A stretch of DNA of 64,000 nt, taken from positions 81,116 through 145,115 of the forward strand of contig NZ_JACIIV010000010.1 in the NCBI RefSeq assembly GCF_014205635.1. Direction: 5' to 3'. The notes under the pieces were generated by a model. The model searched no databases, was not told the origin of the DNA, and saw only the letters and a program-made list of their open reading frames with translations. Source of the DNA: Polymorphobacter multimanifer. Its GTDB lineage: Bacteria > Pseudomonadota > Alphaproteobacteria > Sphingomonadales > Sphingomonadaceae. Below, one piece after another: positions 1 to 9,807 of the stretch. Position 1 is the stretch's first letter, and the number at the start of each line of letters is the position of its first letter. Made by a program: the position numbers and the translations under genes.

Positions 1-905
1 CGGTGATGTTGCTCGCCTCAAGTGCGCCTGTTGACACCGACGATACTCCTGCCAGCTCAATGGAACTAGCGGAAATCATTTGCGTGGCGATGCTGTCCGC
101 GCCGACCCTCACGGCTCCAGCAACCGAAACAGGCCCAAGCGTCGCCGCTTCCGACGCCTCGACCGTCAACGAACCCGAATCCGCAACGCCCGCGATGTTC
201 ACATTGCCGTCCGAAGCCGAAGCGGTGATGCTGTCCGCCTCAAGCGCGCCGGTCACGACCGAGGAAACGCCTGTAAGTGCGATCGTACCGGCGGTGACGG
301 ACTGTGTTGTGATCGTGTCTGCATCAACTGTCACAGCGTCGGTGACGCTCACGATACCGATCGTGGCCGCATCGGATGCCGTGACCGTGAGGTTGCCCGA
401 GTTCTCGACGCTCGCAATTTCAACATCGCCGCCAGATGCCGACACGGTAATGTTGCCCGCCGCAAGTGCGCCTGTTGACACCGACGATACGCCTGCCAGC
501 TCAATGAAACTGGCGGACATCATCTGCGTTGCGATGCTGTCGGCTCCGACAGTCACGGCTCCAGCAACCGCGACAGGCCCGAGTGTCGCCGCTTCCGACG
601 CCTCGACCGTCAAAGAGCCAGAATTCGCAACGCCCGCGAGGTTCACATCGCCGTCCGAAGCCGATGCGGTGATGCTGTCCGCCTCAAGCGCGCCGGTCAC
701 GACCGACGCCACACCGGAGAGCAGGATGTTTCCGGCAGTCATTGTCTGCGTCGAAATCTCGGCTGCAGTCACTTCAGCTGCACCGGTCACGGTTACGGGA
801 GCGGACAGAGTGGCCATGCTGCCTGCCATCACATCGAGCGATGCCGAATTCACCGCGCCTGCCAGTGTGACATCACCCAGCGTCGCGCCCAGCGTCACCA
901 CGCCG
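1..905 (-). repeat. 222-bp (74-residue) tandem repeats inside the tpsA gene, 444-bp higher-order period
   Basis: The same motif starts at 21, 243, 465 and 687, a spacing of exactly 222 bp. Copies at 21 and 465, and at 243 and 687, match each other much better than neighbouring copies do, which gives a 444-bp higher-order period. The protein repeat contains phrases such as GALEADSITASASDG and SLTVEASEAATLGPV. The array continues beyond the left edge, so the copy number is unknown. Confidence 0.85.
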
Positions 906-3900
906 CCCGAAATTGACTGCATCTGAAGATTGCCGGCTTCGGCAAGCGCAAACACTGCGCCATCGCCAGTGGACTCGAGAGCAGCAGCGGTCAGGTTGCG
1001 TGCTGCCTGAAAGTCCACGCTACCCGTGACCTGCGTTGCGCCGGCAATGGCGAGATCGCGCCCGGCGCGCACCAGGACATTGCTACCTGTAGCTATGGCG
1101 GCGACTGTCACATCGCCTTCTGTTCCAGTAGCGCCAGGGCCTCGTCCCGCATTGAGAGCGATCGTGCCTCCAGCAAGTGTATCGGTACGGGTAAAGCCAT
1201 TGCTCGCAACGATGTCGATATCGGCTGCAGTCAGTGCCCCGGTTGTCGCATTGCTGCCGGCTTGCACATCCACCGTACCAATCAGCAGCGCCGGACCGAC
1301 AATGCTCGCGGAACCGCCTGTCGCCATCAGCAATGACAAAGCGGTCACCCCGTCGATCGTCGCGTCGCCCGCTGTCGACTCGATTTCCACCACGGACGCA
1401 CTGGAAAGTGCTCCCATGTTCAGGTCGCCCGCCACCGCAACCGCTGTCAGTTGGCCGTTGCCACTGTCCACATCTGCCGTCTGAAGGCTGCGTTGCGCCT
1501 GAAGCTCCACGCCCGCCGTGATGACAACATCGCCGTTAAGCGTAAGGTCCCGGGTGGCCAAACCGCTCAAGGCGCTGCCTGAAATCTCGCCATTTACAAG
1601 CAGGTCGGAGCCGGCAAGCAATATGACCCCGCCGGTCAACGCACCAGTTTCCACATTGCCCAAAAGTGCTTCGAGCGCGATCGTGCTGCCCGACACCGCG
1701 CCCGTTGTCACTGCTGTGCCGGTAATATCGGCAGTTCCTGAAACACGTGTGGGACCAACAAGCGAAACTGCTCCCGCTGCCGATACCAACAGAGTTGATG
1801 CGCCGGGCGTGCCGCCAGCGCCCTCGACACGCGCAATTATCACGTCGCCACCGGTGCCTGGCGATGTCTGCACAAGCAAATCAGAGCCAGTGAGGTTGCC
1901 GAGAGTCACATCGCCAAGATTGCTCGTCACGGTCACACTTCCGGCACCCCCGGCAATATCGCCGGCCAGCACGTTGCGCTCGCTGCTCAGCACCACCCCA
2001 CTGCCGGCAGACACATTTGCCATGTCCACGCCAATCGGCGAGACTGGCGCCATGGCCATCAAGTCCGTGCCACCAGCCACCGTCACGGTGCTGCCGGCTG
2101 TCGTCCGGGCATCAACAAGCACGCGACGCCCACCTGCCAGCGTCACGATGTTGCCGGCCGCCACGGCCAACTGCCCGGCACCGAGCGCTTCAGCCAGCCG
2201 GAGGTCCCGCGTGGCTGCCATGCTGATCGAGCCCAATGGTGCCGCACTGCCGCGGTCCACGACAATGTCGAGTGCAGAGTTGAGAATGATATCTCCGTTG
2301 CTCGACGTGAGACTGCCGACATAAATGCCATCGGGGCTCGGCCCGCCAGCATTCTCACCTGTCGCTGTCAGGATGATACCGAGGTTGGCCGAGATGGTGC
2401 CGCCGACAATCCGCCTTCCAGTGACATCAAGCAGGCCGGGATCGCTCACATCGCCAAGATTGACCGAGTCGCCTGCCAAGGTCGCACCATCGGCACCGAA
2501 GACATCGATGCCGATCAGGTCACCGCCGGCCAACGCCACAACCCGTTTTCCGGGCAGCGGTCCGATGGCTGTCCCGGTAACCGGGTCGAAAATGTCGTTG
2601 CCGGATGCGTCCACCGGCGCATCACTGTTGTCGTTGTCGGGGCTCGAGATCCTGAAATCAGCGCCGGTCAGATCGCCCATCCTCGCGACTGCCACGATGT
2701 CGTTGCGGCTAGTCACATCCCCCAGTGCGATCTCGTCGGCCAGTGCCACAACCCGACCGCCGGACGAGATGGCACCAGCTACATCCAGTGTCGGTCCCGC
2801 GTCCAACGTAAGGAAACTGCCTGTCGTCGTCACATCACCAACAATGGCGACTGCACCAGGGCTTTGCACAAGCAGAGCCCCGCCGGCTGCCAACGAGCCG
2901 CTTCGCGCAAGTGACAACCCATTGACCAAAGGCGCGGTCGTTACGTCGATGGTCGTGCCAAACAGGCTGATCGGCCCGTTGCTGGCCGAAGCCTGGCCGA
3001 GCACGAGCGCGTTTCCGGCGGTCAGCGTGATTCCCGCTGCATTGCTGGTGCTGGCCGTGCCGATAGCCATGCGGCCAGTGTTGGCCAGACTGATTCCCGA
3101 GTTCGAGGTTGTCAGCGTGGCAATGTCCACATCACCATTGATCACGGTCGCGGCACCCAGGAGACTTGCTGCCGTGACATTGGCAAAAGCGAGGCCGTCA
3201 AACGCTGCCCCCTGCACCAACGTCACATTGCCGGCGCCGGCGGTGATCGTCGTCCCCGCCATCGATATGCTGCGCACACCGGCTGCCGGTGCCACGGATC
3301 CTGCAGTCAGTGTGGTCGCGACTGAGTCGAGTGTCACGCCACCAAGGCTGCCGATGCTGCGCGCGGCCGACACCGCCACGCTGCTCGCCTCGATCGTCGC
3401 GCTGCTGCCGGTCCGGCCGAGCACAACATCAATCCCGGCCGTGATGGAAACCGCGCCTCCACCCGCATCAATGCCGGCCCGCACGATGGCGTCGCCGGTC
3501 ACGCTCGTCAGCGTCACCGGTCCGTTGCTTTCGATCCGCCCCGGTTGGGCGACATCACGCCCGACCGTCAATGTGCCGGCGTCGGCCCTCACCGTTACGG
3601 CGTTGTCGCTTGAAACCGTGCCGACGATCACATTGCCGCTGGTCGAGCGGATTAGCGCGTCTGCCGTCAGGACGACATCGCCGGTGGTAATCGCGGCGTC
3701 GGTCAAAAGCCCTGCCGCCGATGGCCCATATGCCGCCGGCGTGAACGGCGAGGCCGCCGGTGCCACCCCAATGCCCAATGAACCCGCTGTAACCGAGCCC
3801 AAAGTCAATGCTGTTCCAGCGCCACGCACCAGCAAAACGGCGCCGCCATTGTTGGACAGGTTTGCACCGCCGCCGATCGCCCCGGCCGCATCCAGAACGA

Positions 3901-6900
3901 GGTTGCCGGCAGTCGCCGCAAGCGTTGTCGTACCCTCGCTCAGGATGTCGCCCGTCGCGGCACGCAGCAGCAGGCCACCGCTGGAGGTTTGCATTCGGAC
4001 CTGACCATCCGCGCCGACCACGATACTGTTGGCGAGCACGATATAGTCCTCGCCCGTCCCGCTACTTACATCGCCGGCCACGCGCGCAGCCCCGCTCGCG
4101 GTCACCAGCACTGCCCCGCGGGATGCCAGGCCAGCAGTGGCCACATCCCCGCTCGTCGCCGTGACGGAAACATCGCCATTGCCGGCACCCGACCCGCCGA
4201 TCCGCGCCAGCACATCCCCGATCGTGATGCTGCTACCCTGCACTGAAAGGGCGTTGTTGGCGCTGGTCGTGCCGACAATCGTGACGGCACCGTCTGCCTC
4301 AAACGCAGTCACGCCCGAGGTCACGATCTGTCCGCCTGCCGCGGACAGTGCCAAGGTCGACAATGATCGCGCATTTCCGATCACAAGATCGCCATTCTGC
4401 GCGGTCAGGTTTATCGCACCCGATCCGGGCTGCCCGGTCACCCCCGCCAGCGACAAGCTTTCTGCCACAAGGACCAGCCCACCATTGACGCTGGTGTCGT
4501 CTACAAATCGAATTTCGCCATCGGTGGCAGCCAAGCTCAGATCGCCAGTGGTTGTCACCGGCCCGGTCACGACCAAGTCGCCGCCCGTCGCATAGTTTGC
4601 CGTGTCGGCCAAAGTCACGCCACTGGCACTTGCCAGCCGCAAACTCCCGCCAGCGGTCAGCGTCAGGCCGCTGGTGTCGAGCGTGCCATTCGTGCGTGTC
4701 AGCGAGAGATCGCCCGTCGCACGCACCCCGTCGGTCGCAAGACTTCCCGCCAGCGCACCAGCGCTGACGGAGACATTCGCTGCCGGCGCCGCCGCCCCAT
4801 CAAAAGCTGTCATGTTCGCATTCAGCGCCAATGCGCGCGTTGCGAGCCCATCGTCGATATTGATCGTCAACGTGCCGGGTGTCACGATGTCGACCGCACC
4901 CGTTGCCTCGATACTGTCCGCCGTCACGTTCGACGCACCGCCGCCGATGACAACACCTCCGCCGGCCCGCACGGTCGAGAGTGCAAGATCCGATGGGGTT
5001 GTCAGCGTCACCACCCCGCGAGCAGCAAGGCTACCGACTGCAATCGTCCCGGCATCAACCGAGACCGCACCCGTGAATGCCCTTACACCACCCAAAGTGA
5101 CCGCTGTGATACTCTGGCCGCCCGTCGGCGTCACAACCAGGCTGCCGCCGATCACCTCGCCGAGCGACACATTGGCTGTGTCGCCTGGCCGCACAGTGAT
5201 CGAAAGGCCACTCGTTTGGGTACTACCGGCCGTGATCGTGAGCACGCCACCGGTGCCAATGTCTCCGTCGGCGATAAGGCTTACCGTTCGATCGGCACTT
5301 GCCGTGTTTCCACTGTTGCCTACAAGGCCAACGCCGCCGACGCCCACCGCAATTGCTGCATCGGAAACAACGGACAGGCCGTCAGAAGCGCTCACCAAAG
5401 TCGCCAATGCACCGCCCAGCACCACGCCGTCACCACCGAGGCTGATACTGCCGCCGGTCGCGGACAAATCGCCCGTTATCGTCAGTGTGTCACCTGCCAT
5501 GAGGGTCAGATCACCCGCAGTTGCGGTCACGAGATCGACAGCCAGGCTGTTCGCGTCGAGCACTTCAACGCTCGCGCCGCGCAGCACGACTGTCCCGGCG
5601 GCGTTGTCGATGCTGCCTGTCACGAGCGCCCCACCGGCATCGAGATCCACGTTGCTCGCCGTGGTCAGGCTGCCGGTTCGGATGTCCCCTGATACTTCAA
5701 GCAACAGCCCCGTTGTCAGGTTGACGTCCCCAAGTCGCACATCGTCCAAACCTGCTGGCGTCAAGACGAGATTTGCCGCGGTCACATCGCCAAAGATAAC
5801 GTCAGCGTCGACCCCCGCCGTCACACTGACATCGCCGCGGTTTGCATCACCCGTCACCAGCGCTGCCGCATTTGCGCCCGGTGATCCAACCCCGGCCGTC
5901 GACGTGAGCGCGATGCCACGAAGATCGAGATTGGTATCGGCGTCGCCACTGTTGGAGCGCAATGTGCCGCCACTGGTCACGATCGCGCCATTGGTTGCCG
6001 TCACTGCAATGCCTCGCGTTGCAGTGAGTCCGGCTGCCGCAAGCGTGACAGTGGCGCCGCTCAGGCGGATATCTGCTCCAGCCGTCAGCCCCGCAGCAAG
6101 CGTGACTGCACCATTGCCGGCTACAGAAATCCCGCTAGCGGCCGCGGAAAGCACGGCATTTTCTCCGATCTCTATGCCCCGCGATATGTTCAGTGGTCCG
6201 GCATCCGGCATCTCGACCGGCACCGGTCCATCTGCATCCGCCACGCCGGCGCGCAGAATGATGCCATTTTCCCCGATCGCGGCATGGCTCGCCGTAATGC
6301 TGCCACCGACATTGAGGAGGGTTTCGTTTAGGCTGCTGCGGCTTGCCACGGCGGCAAACACGCGATCGCCGTTCACTTCGCCCGATGCCACCAGCGCCGC
6401 ACCCGTGAGCACAGTGCCCTCGCCGATCGCGATTCGCATCAAGCTCGTCGGCGTCAATTGCACACTGGCATCTTGCGCCACCACAAGACCAACATCCCCG
6501 CCTGCAGACAGTTGCGCAGGGTTATCACCACCCGCCATCACAATGCGCGGCGCAACCAGCAGAACGACGCCATCAGCATTGATGCTGGCGCCCGAACCGC
6601 CGCCCGAATCCAGCCGGATTTCGGCCCGCGCATCCGCATTCCCGCCCTCGGTGCGTGCTCCAAGGAAGTTCACTGCATTCGCTGTTCCGAAATTTGCAAA
6701 CTCGGCATCAGTTACCGCCAGCGTCGAGGCCACGAAGCTCGACATGTTTGTTACCGAGCTTTCGGGACCAAACAAAACTCCATTGGGGTTGACCAGCCAG
6801 ATACTGCCCCTGTTGCCGGCCGAGGCGGTCGGATCACCCCGCAATATGCCATCGATCACCGATTGCGGCACGCTGTTGCCGTCCCCGACAACACGGTTGA

Positions 6901-7264
6901 GAATAGCAAACGGCATGTTTGCCATGGGCAATCCGTTGCGAAACTCTACAGTGGCAGCACCATTTTCGTCACGACCGATGGAAAAGCTCTCCCAGTTGAT
7001 GATCGCATTCGGGCTTTGCACATTTATGGTCAGCTGGTTGATGTCCGGCATTGCATCCGGCAGACTAATGACACCTTCAGGCGGAGGCGTGAACGCCCCA
7101 GGAGCCCCGACGCTGTAACTGAATTCGAGTACACCGCTTTGGACAGTGCCATTGTTCGGGAGCGCCAACTGCGCCGCAACCGGCGAAGCCACCGAAACCA
7201 GTGCAAGCGAGGCCGCTCCAGCCAGCAACTGCTGACGGCGGATGATACGACGATCCATCATCAT
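1..7264 (-). CDS. TpsA-type filamentous hemagglutinin-like exoprotein (3' end outside window)
   Basis: This is a very large secreted protein of the two-partner secretion (type Vb) class. It is open from its start to the left edge, so more than 2,400 residues are visible and the C-terminus is missing. An export signal covers about residues 1-32 and ends in SPVAAQ; RRQQLLAG in it is somewhat Tat-like. A haemagglutination-activity (TPS) domain follows at about 75-170, with NWESFSIG, AILNRVVG and NPNGVLFG, the usual TpsA recognition and cap motifs. The rest is low-complexity beta-helix sequence rich in G, A, S, T, V and D. The ATG at 7264 is preferred because GGGGGA (7272-7277) sits 7 nt upstream; ATG 7270 is in frame but too close to it. 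The transporter gene ends 14 nt upstream. Family assignment is firm. The ligand or function (adhesin, toxin, biofilm factor) cannot be told without the C-terminus. Confidence 0.9.
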   Translation of the reverse strand, partial: MMMDRRIIRRQQLLAGAASLALVSVASPVAAQLALPNNGTVQSGVLEFSYSVGAPGAFTPPPEGVISLPDAMPDINQLTINVQSPNAIINWESFSIGRDENGAATVEFRNGLPMANMPFAILNRVVGDGNSVPQSVIDGILRGDPTASAGNRGSIWLVNPNGVLFGPESSVTNMSSFVASTLAVTDAEFANFGTANAVNFLGARTEGGNADARAEIRLDSGGGSGASINADGVVLLVAPRIVMAGGDNPAQLSAGGDVGLVVAQDASVQLTPTSLMRIAIGEGTVLTGAALVASGEVNGDRVFAAVASRSSLNETLLNVGGSITASHAAIGENGIILRAGVADADGPVPVEMPDAGPLNISRGIEIGENAVLSAAASGISVAGNGAVTLAAGLTAGADIRLSGATVTLAAAGLTATRGIAVTATNGAIVTSGGTLRSNSGDADTNLDLRGIALTSTAGVGSPGANAAALVTGDANRGDVSVTAGVDADVIFGDVTAANLVLTPAGLDDVRLGDVNLTTGLLLEVSGDIRTGSLTTASNVDLDAGGALVTGSIDNAAGTVVLRGASVEVLDANSLAVDLVTATAGDLTLMAGDTLTITGDLSATGGSISLGGDGVVLGGALATLVSASDGLSVVSDAAIAVGVGGVGLVGNSGNTASADRTVSLIADGDIGTGGVLTITAGSTQTSGLSITVRPGDTANVSLGEVIGGSLVVTPTGGQSITAVTLGGVRAFTGAVSVDAGTIAVGSLAARGVVTLTTPSDLALSTVRAGGGVVIGGGASNVTADSIEATGAVDIVTPGTLTINIDDGLATRALALNANMTAFDGAAAPAANVSVSAGALAGSLATDGVRATGDLSLTRTNGTLDTSGLTLTAGGSLRLASASGVTLADTANYATGGDLVVTGPVTTTGDLSLAATDGEIRFVDDTSVNGGLVLVAESLSLAGVTGQPGSGAINLTAQNGDLVIGNARSLSTLALSAAGGQIVTSGVTAFEADGAVTIVGTTSANNALSVQGSSITIGDVLARIGGSGAGNGDVSVTATSGDVATAGLASRGAVLVTASGAARVAGDVSSGTGEDYIVLANSIVVGADGQVRMQTSSGGLLLRAATGDILSEGTTTLAATAGNLVLDAAGAIGGGANLSNNGGAVLLVRGAGTALTLGSVTAGSLGIGVAPAASPFTPAAYGPSAAGLLTDAAITTGDVVLTADALIRSTSGNVIVGTVSSDNAVTVRADAGTLTVGRDVAQPGRIESNGPVTLTSVTGDAIVRAGIDAGGGAVSITAGIDVVLGRTGSSATIEASSVAVSAARSIGSLGGVTLDSVATTLTAGSVAPAAGVRSISMAGTTITAGAGNVTLVQGAAFDGLAFANVTAASLLGAATVINGDVDIATLTTSNSGISLANTGRMAIGTASTSNAAGITLTAGNALVLGQASASNGPISLFGTTIDVTTAPLVNGLSLARSGSLAAGGALLVQSPGAVAIVGDVTTTGSFLTLDAGPTLDVAGAISSGGRVVALADEIALGDVTSRNDIVAVARMGDLTGADFRISSPDNDNSDAPVDASGNDIFDPVTGTAIGPLPGKRVVALAGGDLIGIDVFGADGATLAGDSVNLGDVSDPGLLDVTGRRIVGGTISANLGIILTATGENAGGPSPDGIYVGSLTSSNGDIILNSALDIVVDRGSAAPLGSISMAATRDLRLAEALGAGQLAVAAGNIVTLAGGRRVLVDARTTAGSTVTVAGGTDLMAMAPVSPIGVDMANVSAGSGVVLSSERNVLAGDIAGGAGSVTVTSNLGDVTLGNLTGSDLLVQTSPGTGGDVIIARVEGAGGTPGASTLLVSAAGAVSLVGPTRVSGTADITGTAVTTGAVSGSTIALEALLGNVETGALTGGVILLAGSDLLVNGEISGSALSGLATRDLTLNGDVVITAGVELQAQRSLQTADVDSGNGQLTAVAVAGDLNMGALSSASVVEIESTAGDATIDGVTALSLLMATGGSASIVGPALLIGTVDVQAGSNATTGALTAADIDIVASNGFTRTDTLAGGTIALNAGRGPGATGTEGDVTVAAIATGSNVLVRAGRDLAIAGATQVTGSVDFQAARNLTAAALESTGDGAVFALAEAGNLQMQSISGGVVTLGATLGDVTLAGAVNSASLDVMAGSMATLSAPVTVTGAAEVTAAEISTQTMTAGNILLSGVASVVTGALEADSITASASDGDVNLAGVANSGSLTVEASEAATLGPVAVAGAVTVGADSIATQMMSASFIELAGVSSVSTGALAAGNITVSASGGDVEIASVENSGNLTVTASDAATIGIVSVTDAVTVDADTITTQSVTAGTIALTGVSSVVTGALEADSITASASDGNVNIAGVADSGSLTVEASEAATLGPVSVAGAVRVGADSIATQMISASSIELAGVSSVSTGALEASNIT

Positions 7265-7278
7265 GCCCATATCCCCCG

Positions 7279-9123
7279 TCAGCGCCAAGGCAGCGCGCGC
7301 ACCGTGAGAGAAAGCAGCAGGCGCGCGCCCGGCTTCTCAACATCGATGGCCAGATTTCTGTCGAGCGGCTTCGCGTACACGAGATCGAGCCGCATATGGT
7401 TGCCAAAAGTCGCCCGCACGCCCCCGCCGATCGATCGCAGCGTCCGCCTTCGCTCGAAATTGTTGCTGTCGAGATTCCAGAGCTCGACATGGTCGTAGAA
7501 GCCAAGCGCCTCGAACGCGATGTCATTTGTGGAAAGAGGCACCGGCTTGCCCAGCCGCACTTCAGTACTGGCGCCAACCACGCGATCGCCGGCTGTGGCA
7601 CCTGGGTCGTAGCCGCGGCCGAGCGTCAGGTTGCCAACTGCGAATTCGTCAAAAGCCAGCAGCGGATCCGGCGTCCACTGGCCGCGGATATCGGTCGCGA
7701 GTGTGGCTGCATAGGGTGAATTGGGACCAAACCGCACCCGCGCCTCGCCGTTCAGTCCGGCACGGAAAACAAATGCCTGGCTGTTGCCTTCGAAGCGCGT
7801 CGGCAGCGCCGAATTGCCGCCGCCACCAACCGGGGTAGCGCCGAGAACCCCGAGCCCCTGCCGCAATTCGGCATAGGCACCCAGGCGCCACGCAGGTGCC
7901 AGAACCGAAAGCCGCCGCGCTACAACATCGCCATCAAGTCGAAGCCATGCCGCGCGGACTTGATCAAGGTTGATCAACTGGCCAAGTGCGCGCGTGCGCT
8001 GGTCAATCAGGTCGAATCCGCCACCAACCCGAACATTGGCAGTGGTCGATCGCACCAATGGGTAACTGGCCGACAGCGAAGCAAGGATCGATTCTGAGGT
8101 CAGCGCGAAATTGGCGGCCGCGTTGGGAAGTGTCGGTCGTGTCTTTGCATAGGTCATGTTTGCAGCGAACCGAAGTCCATCATTTCCGGCGGCAAAATCA
8201 TGTCCGCCTTGCACGACCACGAGCTCGCGCACATCGCTGGTTGAAAACACCGATAGATAGGTCCGGTCAGCCAGGCCGGTGATCCCGTACAATTCACCCC
8301 GGATAACGCCGCTCCAACGCCCGATCTGCGTAGAACCATAGTTCTGAACGTTGGTCACAACACTGCCGATGTCACGCTGAAGCAGAATCTCTCCGATCAC
8401 CTCGCCGGCTTGGCCCGATGGCGCAGGACGCAGTTCAAGCGTAACCTGCGTGCCTGGAATGTCGTTGGCGAGCAGCAGTATGCGTTCTGCTTCTTGCTCG
8501 TTCAGCGGATCGAGCGCTCGCAGACGTTCGAGCAATTTCTCGAGCCGCGCCTGCCCCTTGCCGGCATCGCCGCGAACCCGAAGCTCCACAATTCTGGCGG
8601 TCGTCACCCGAAGCCGCAGGACACCGTCAGCAAGCTCCTGCTCCGGCACTTGAACAGCGGCCACAAATCGTGCCCTTTGCAATGCCGCGCTGGCTTCGTC
8701 GCGCAACCTGCAAATTTCGGCCAGCGGCTGGGCCCGGCCATCAAGCCCGGCACCAACGTCTGCGAGCACGGTCTGCACTTCAGCCGGCAATGCGATGTCA
8801 CCAGGCCCAACAAAAACAACCTTGCTCAGCGGCGCCGTCAGCGCGCTGTTGGCCAGAGCCTCAGGACACGGGCCCGGCACAAAACCCCGCGACCTCACGG
8901 TCGCTCGTGGCTGCGTCAGGTCAGCCGATGGCGGTGCCCTATCCAGTTCTTGCGCTGTCGGCGGCCGTCCTGGCGCGCCAGGTGTGATTTGTGCCGCTAC
9001 AGGCTCCGCTGCTCCCACAGCGAGTGCCGCCGCGCCCATGAACAGCGAGGCCCTTGAACAGATTTCAAAGCGTCCGGAGCCTCGACTCCGTCGATACGCG
9101 CCACTGCGTTCAACACGCACCAT
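7279..9123 (-). CDS. TpsB outer-membrane transporter (ShlB/FhaC/HecB family)
   Basis: This is the outer-membrane pore that exports the TpsA protein encoded 14 nt downstream. The 614-residue protein has a signal peptide (about residues 22-45, ending EPVAAQ), a proline-rich linker, and a POTRA region at about 90-170. The rest is a beta barrel with the conserved Omp85/TpsB motif LGRGYDPGATAGDRVV near residue 501. The C-terminus ends in alternating hydrophobic residues, as expected of the last barrel strand. An in-frame start at 9312 would add 63 residues ahead of the signal peptide and overlap the preceding gene, so the ATG at 9123 is preferred. Gene order tpsB-tpsA and the close spacing mark a cognate pair. 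Confidence 0.93.
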   Translation of the reverse strand: MVRVERSGAYRRSRGSGRFEICSRASLFMGAAALAVGAAEPVAAQITPGAPGRPPTAQELDRAPPSADLTQPRATVRSRGFVPGPCPEALANSALTAPLSKVVFVGPGDIALPAEVQTVLADVGAGLDGRAQPLAEICRLRDEASAALQRARFVAAVQVPEQELADGVLRLRVTTARIVELRVRGDAGKGQARLEKLLERLRALDPLNEQEAERILLLANDIPGTQVTLELRPAPSGQAGEVIGEILLQRDIGSVVTNVQNYGSTQIGRWSGVIRGELYGITGLADRTYLSVFSTSDVRELVVVQGGHDFAAGNDGLRFAANMTYAKTRPTLPNAAANFALTSESILASLSASYPLVRSTTANVRVGGGFDLIDQRTRALGQLINLDQVRAAWLRLDGDVVARRLSVLAPAWRLGAYAELRQGLGVLGATPVGGGGNSALPTRFEGNSQAFVFRAGLNGEARVRFGPNSPYAATLATDIRGQWTPDPLLAFDEFAVGNLTLGRGYDPGATAGDRVVGASTEVRLGKPVPLSTNDIAFEALGFYDHVELWNLDSNNFERRRTLRSIGGGVRATFGNHMRLDLVYAKPLDRNLAIDVEKPGARLLLSLTVRALPWR

Positions 9124-9229
9124 TCGGCCACCCCGCCCCATTCGCCCCAACCCCCTGCCGGCTTCCACCGGCCCCCCGCACCGCAGCGACACCAACAACT
9201 GCCCGAAGCTGGCAAGCACCCGGCAGGGA

Positions 9230-9778
9230 TCAGCGTGCAACAACCTCCACGCGACGATTTCTCGGATCGCTCGCTGTCCGCCCCTCAAGCGGTTGTTGAT
9301 ACCCCAACCCACGTGCTGTCAGTCGCGCGGAGTCAACACCTTTGCCAGCAAGGTAATCGACAACAGCCTGCGCCCGCGCCCGGCTCAACGCAGCGTTCAA
9401 CTCTCGCCCACCGCTGCTGTCAGTGTGCCCCTCAACGGCAAATGGCCGAAACGCTCCAATTTTCAGAAGTCCTGCTGCAAAACGATCCAGTGTTGCTTTG
9501 GCTTGGCCGGTCAAGGCTGCAGAGCCAAGTTCGAAACTCATTCGAATGTCTTGACGAACAACCTTGCCTTTCACCCATTGGCGCGTGCAGGGCACGTCGG
9601 GCCTGGTGCCGTCTGGATTGCTCTGCGCCACTTCAACCGGGGGGCAATCGGACAACGCTTCCGCGAGCTTGTCGATGTCCGCGATCTCAGATGGCCGCCC
9701 TGCCTCTTGCGCCGCGACCCCGGACGCGCTCGCCGCCATCATTGAAGCCAGCACTGCGAATCTTCTAGCTGTTTTCAT
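9230..9778 (-). CDS. OmpA/MotB-like periplasmic peptidoglycan-binding protein (second of two)
   Basis: This 182-residue exported protein has a signal peptide (about 1-23, ending SGVAAQ), a short linker with two Cys, and a C-terminal OmpA-like domain. The domain is marked by EGHTDSSGGRELN, SRARAQAVVDYL and the terminal NRRVEVVAR. There is no beta barrel, so it should lie in the periplasm and bind peptidoglycan. It is a clear paralogue of the gene just upstream (29 nt away) and precedes tpsB by 106 nt. Start ATG 9778 begins the hydrophobic signal; an in-frame start at 9793 only adds five residues. The link to two-partner secretion is inferred from position alone. Confidence 0.88.
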   Translation of the reverse strand: MKTARRFAVLASMMAASASGVAAQEAGRPSEIADIDKLAEALSDCPPVEVAQSNPDGTRPDVPCTRQWVKGKVVRQDIRMSFELGSAALTGQAKATLDRFAAGLLKIGAFRPFAVEGHTDSSGGRELNAALSRARAQAVVDYLAGKGVDSARLTARGLGYQQPLEGRTASDPRNRRVEVVAR

Positions 9779-9807
9779 CAGATGTGTCCCCACACGTCCG
9801 ATCCGCC

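Noticed and set aside
3..7118. Several long plus-strand open frames (up to about 840 codons) across the TpsA region
   Set aside because: They are antisense shadows of the minus-strand tpsA frame, which has a TPS domain, a signal peptide and a ribosome binding site. The plus-strand translations are Pro/Ser/Thr/Ala-rich with no domains.
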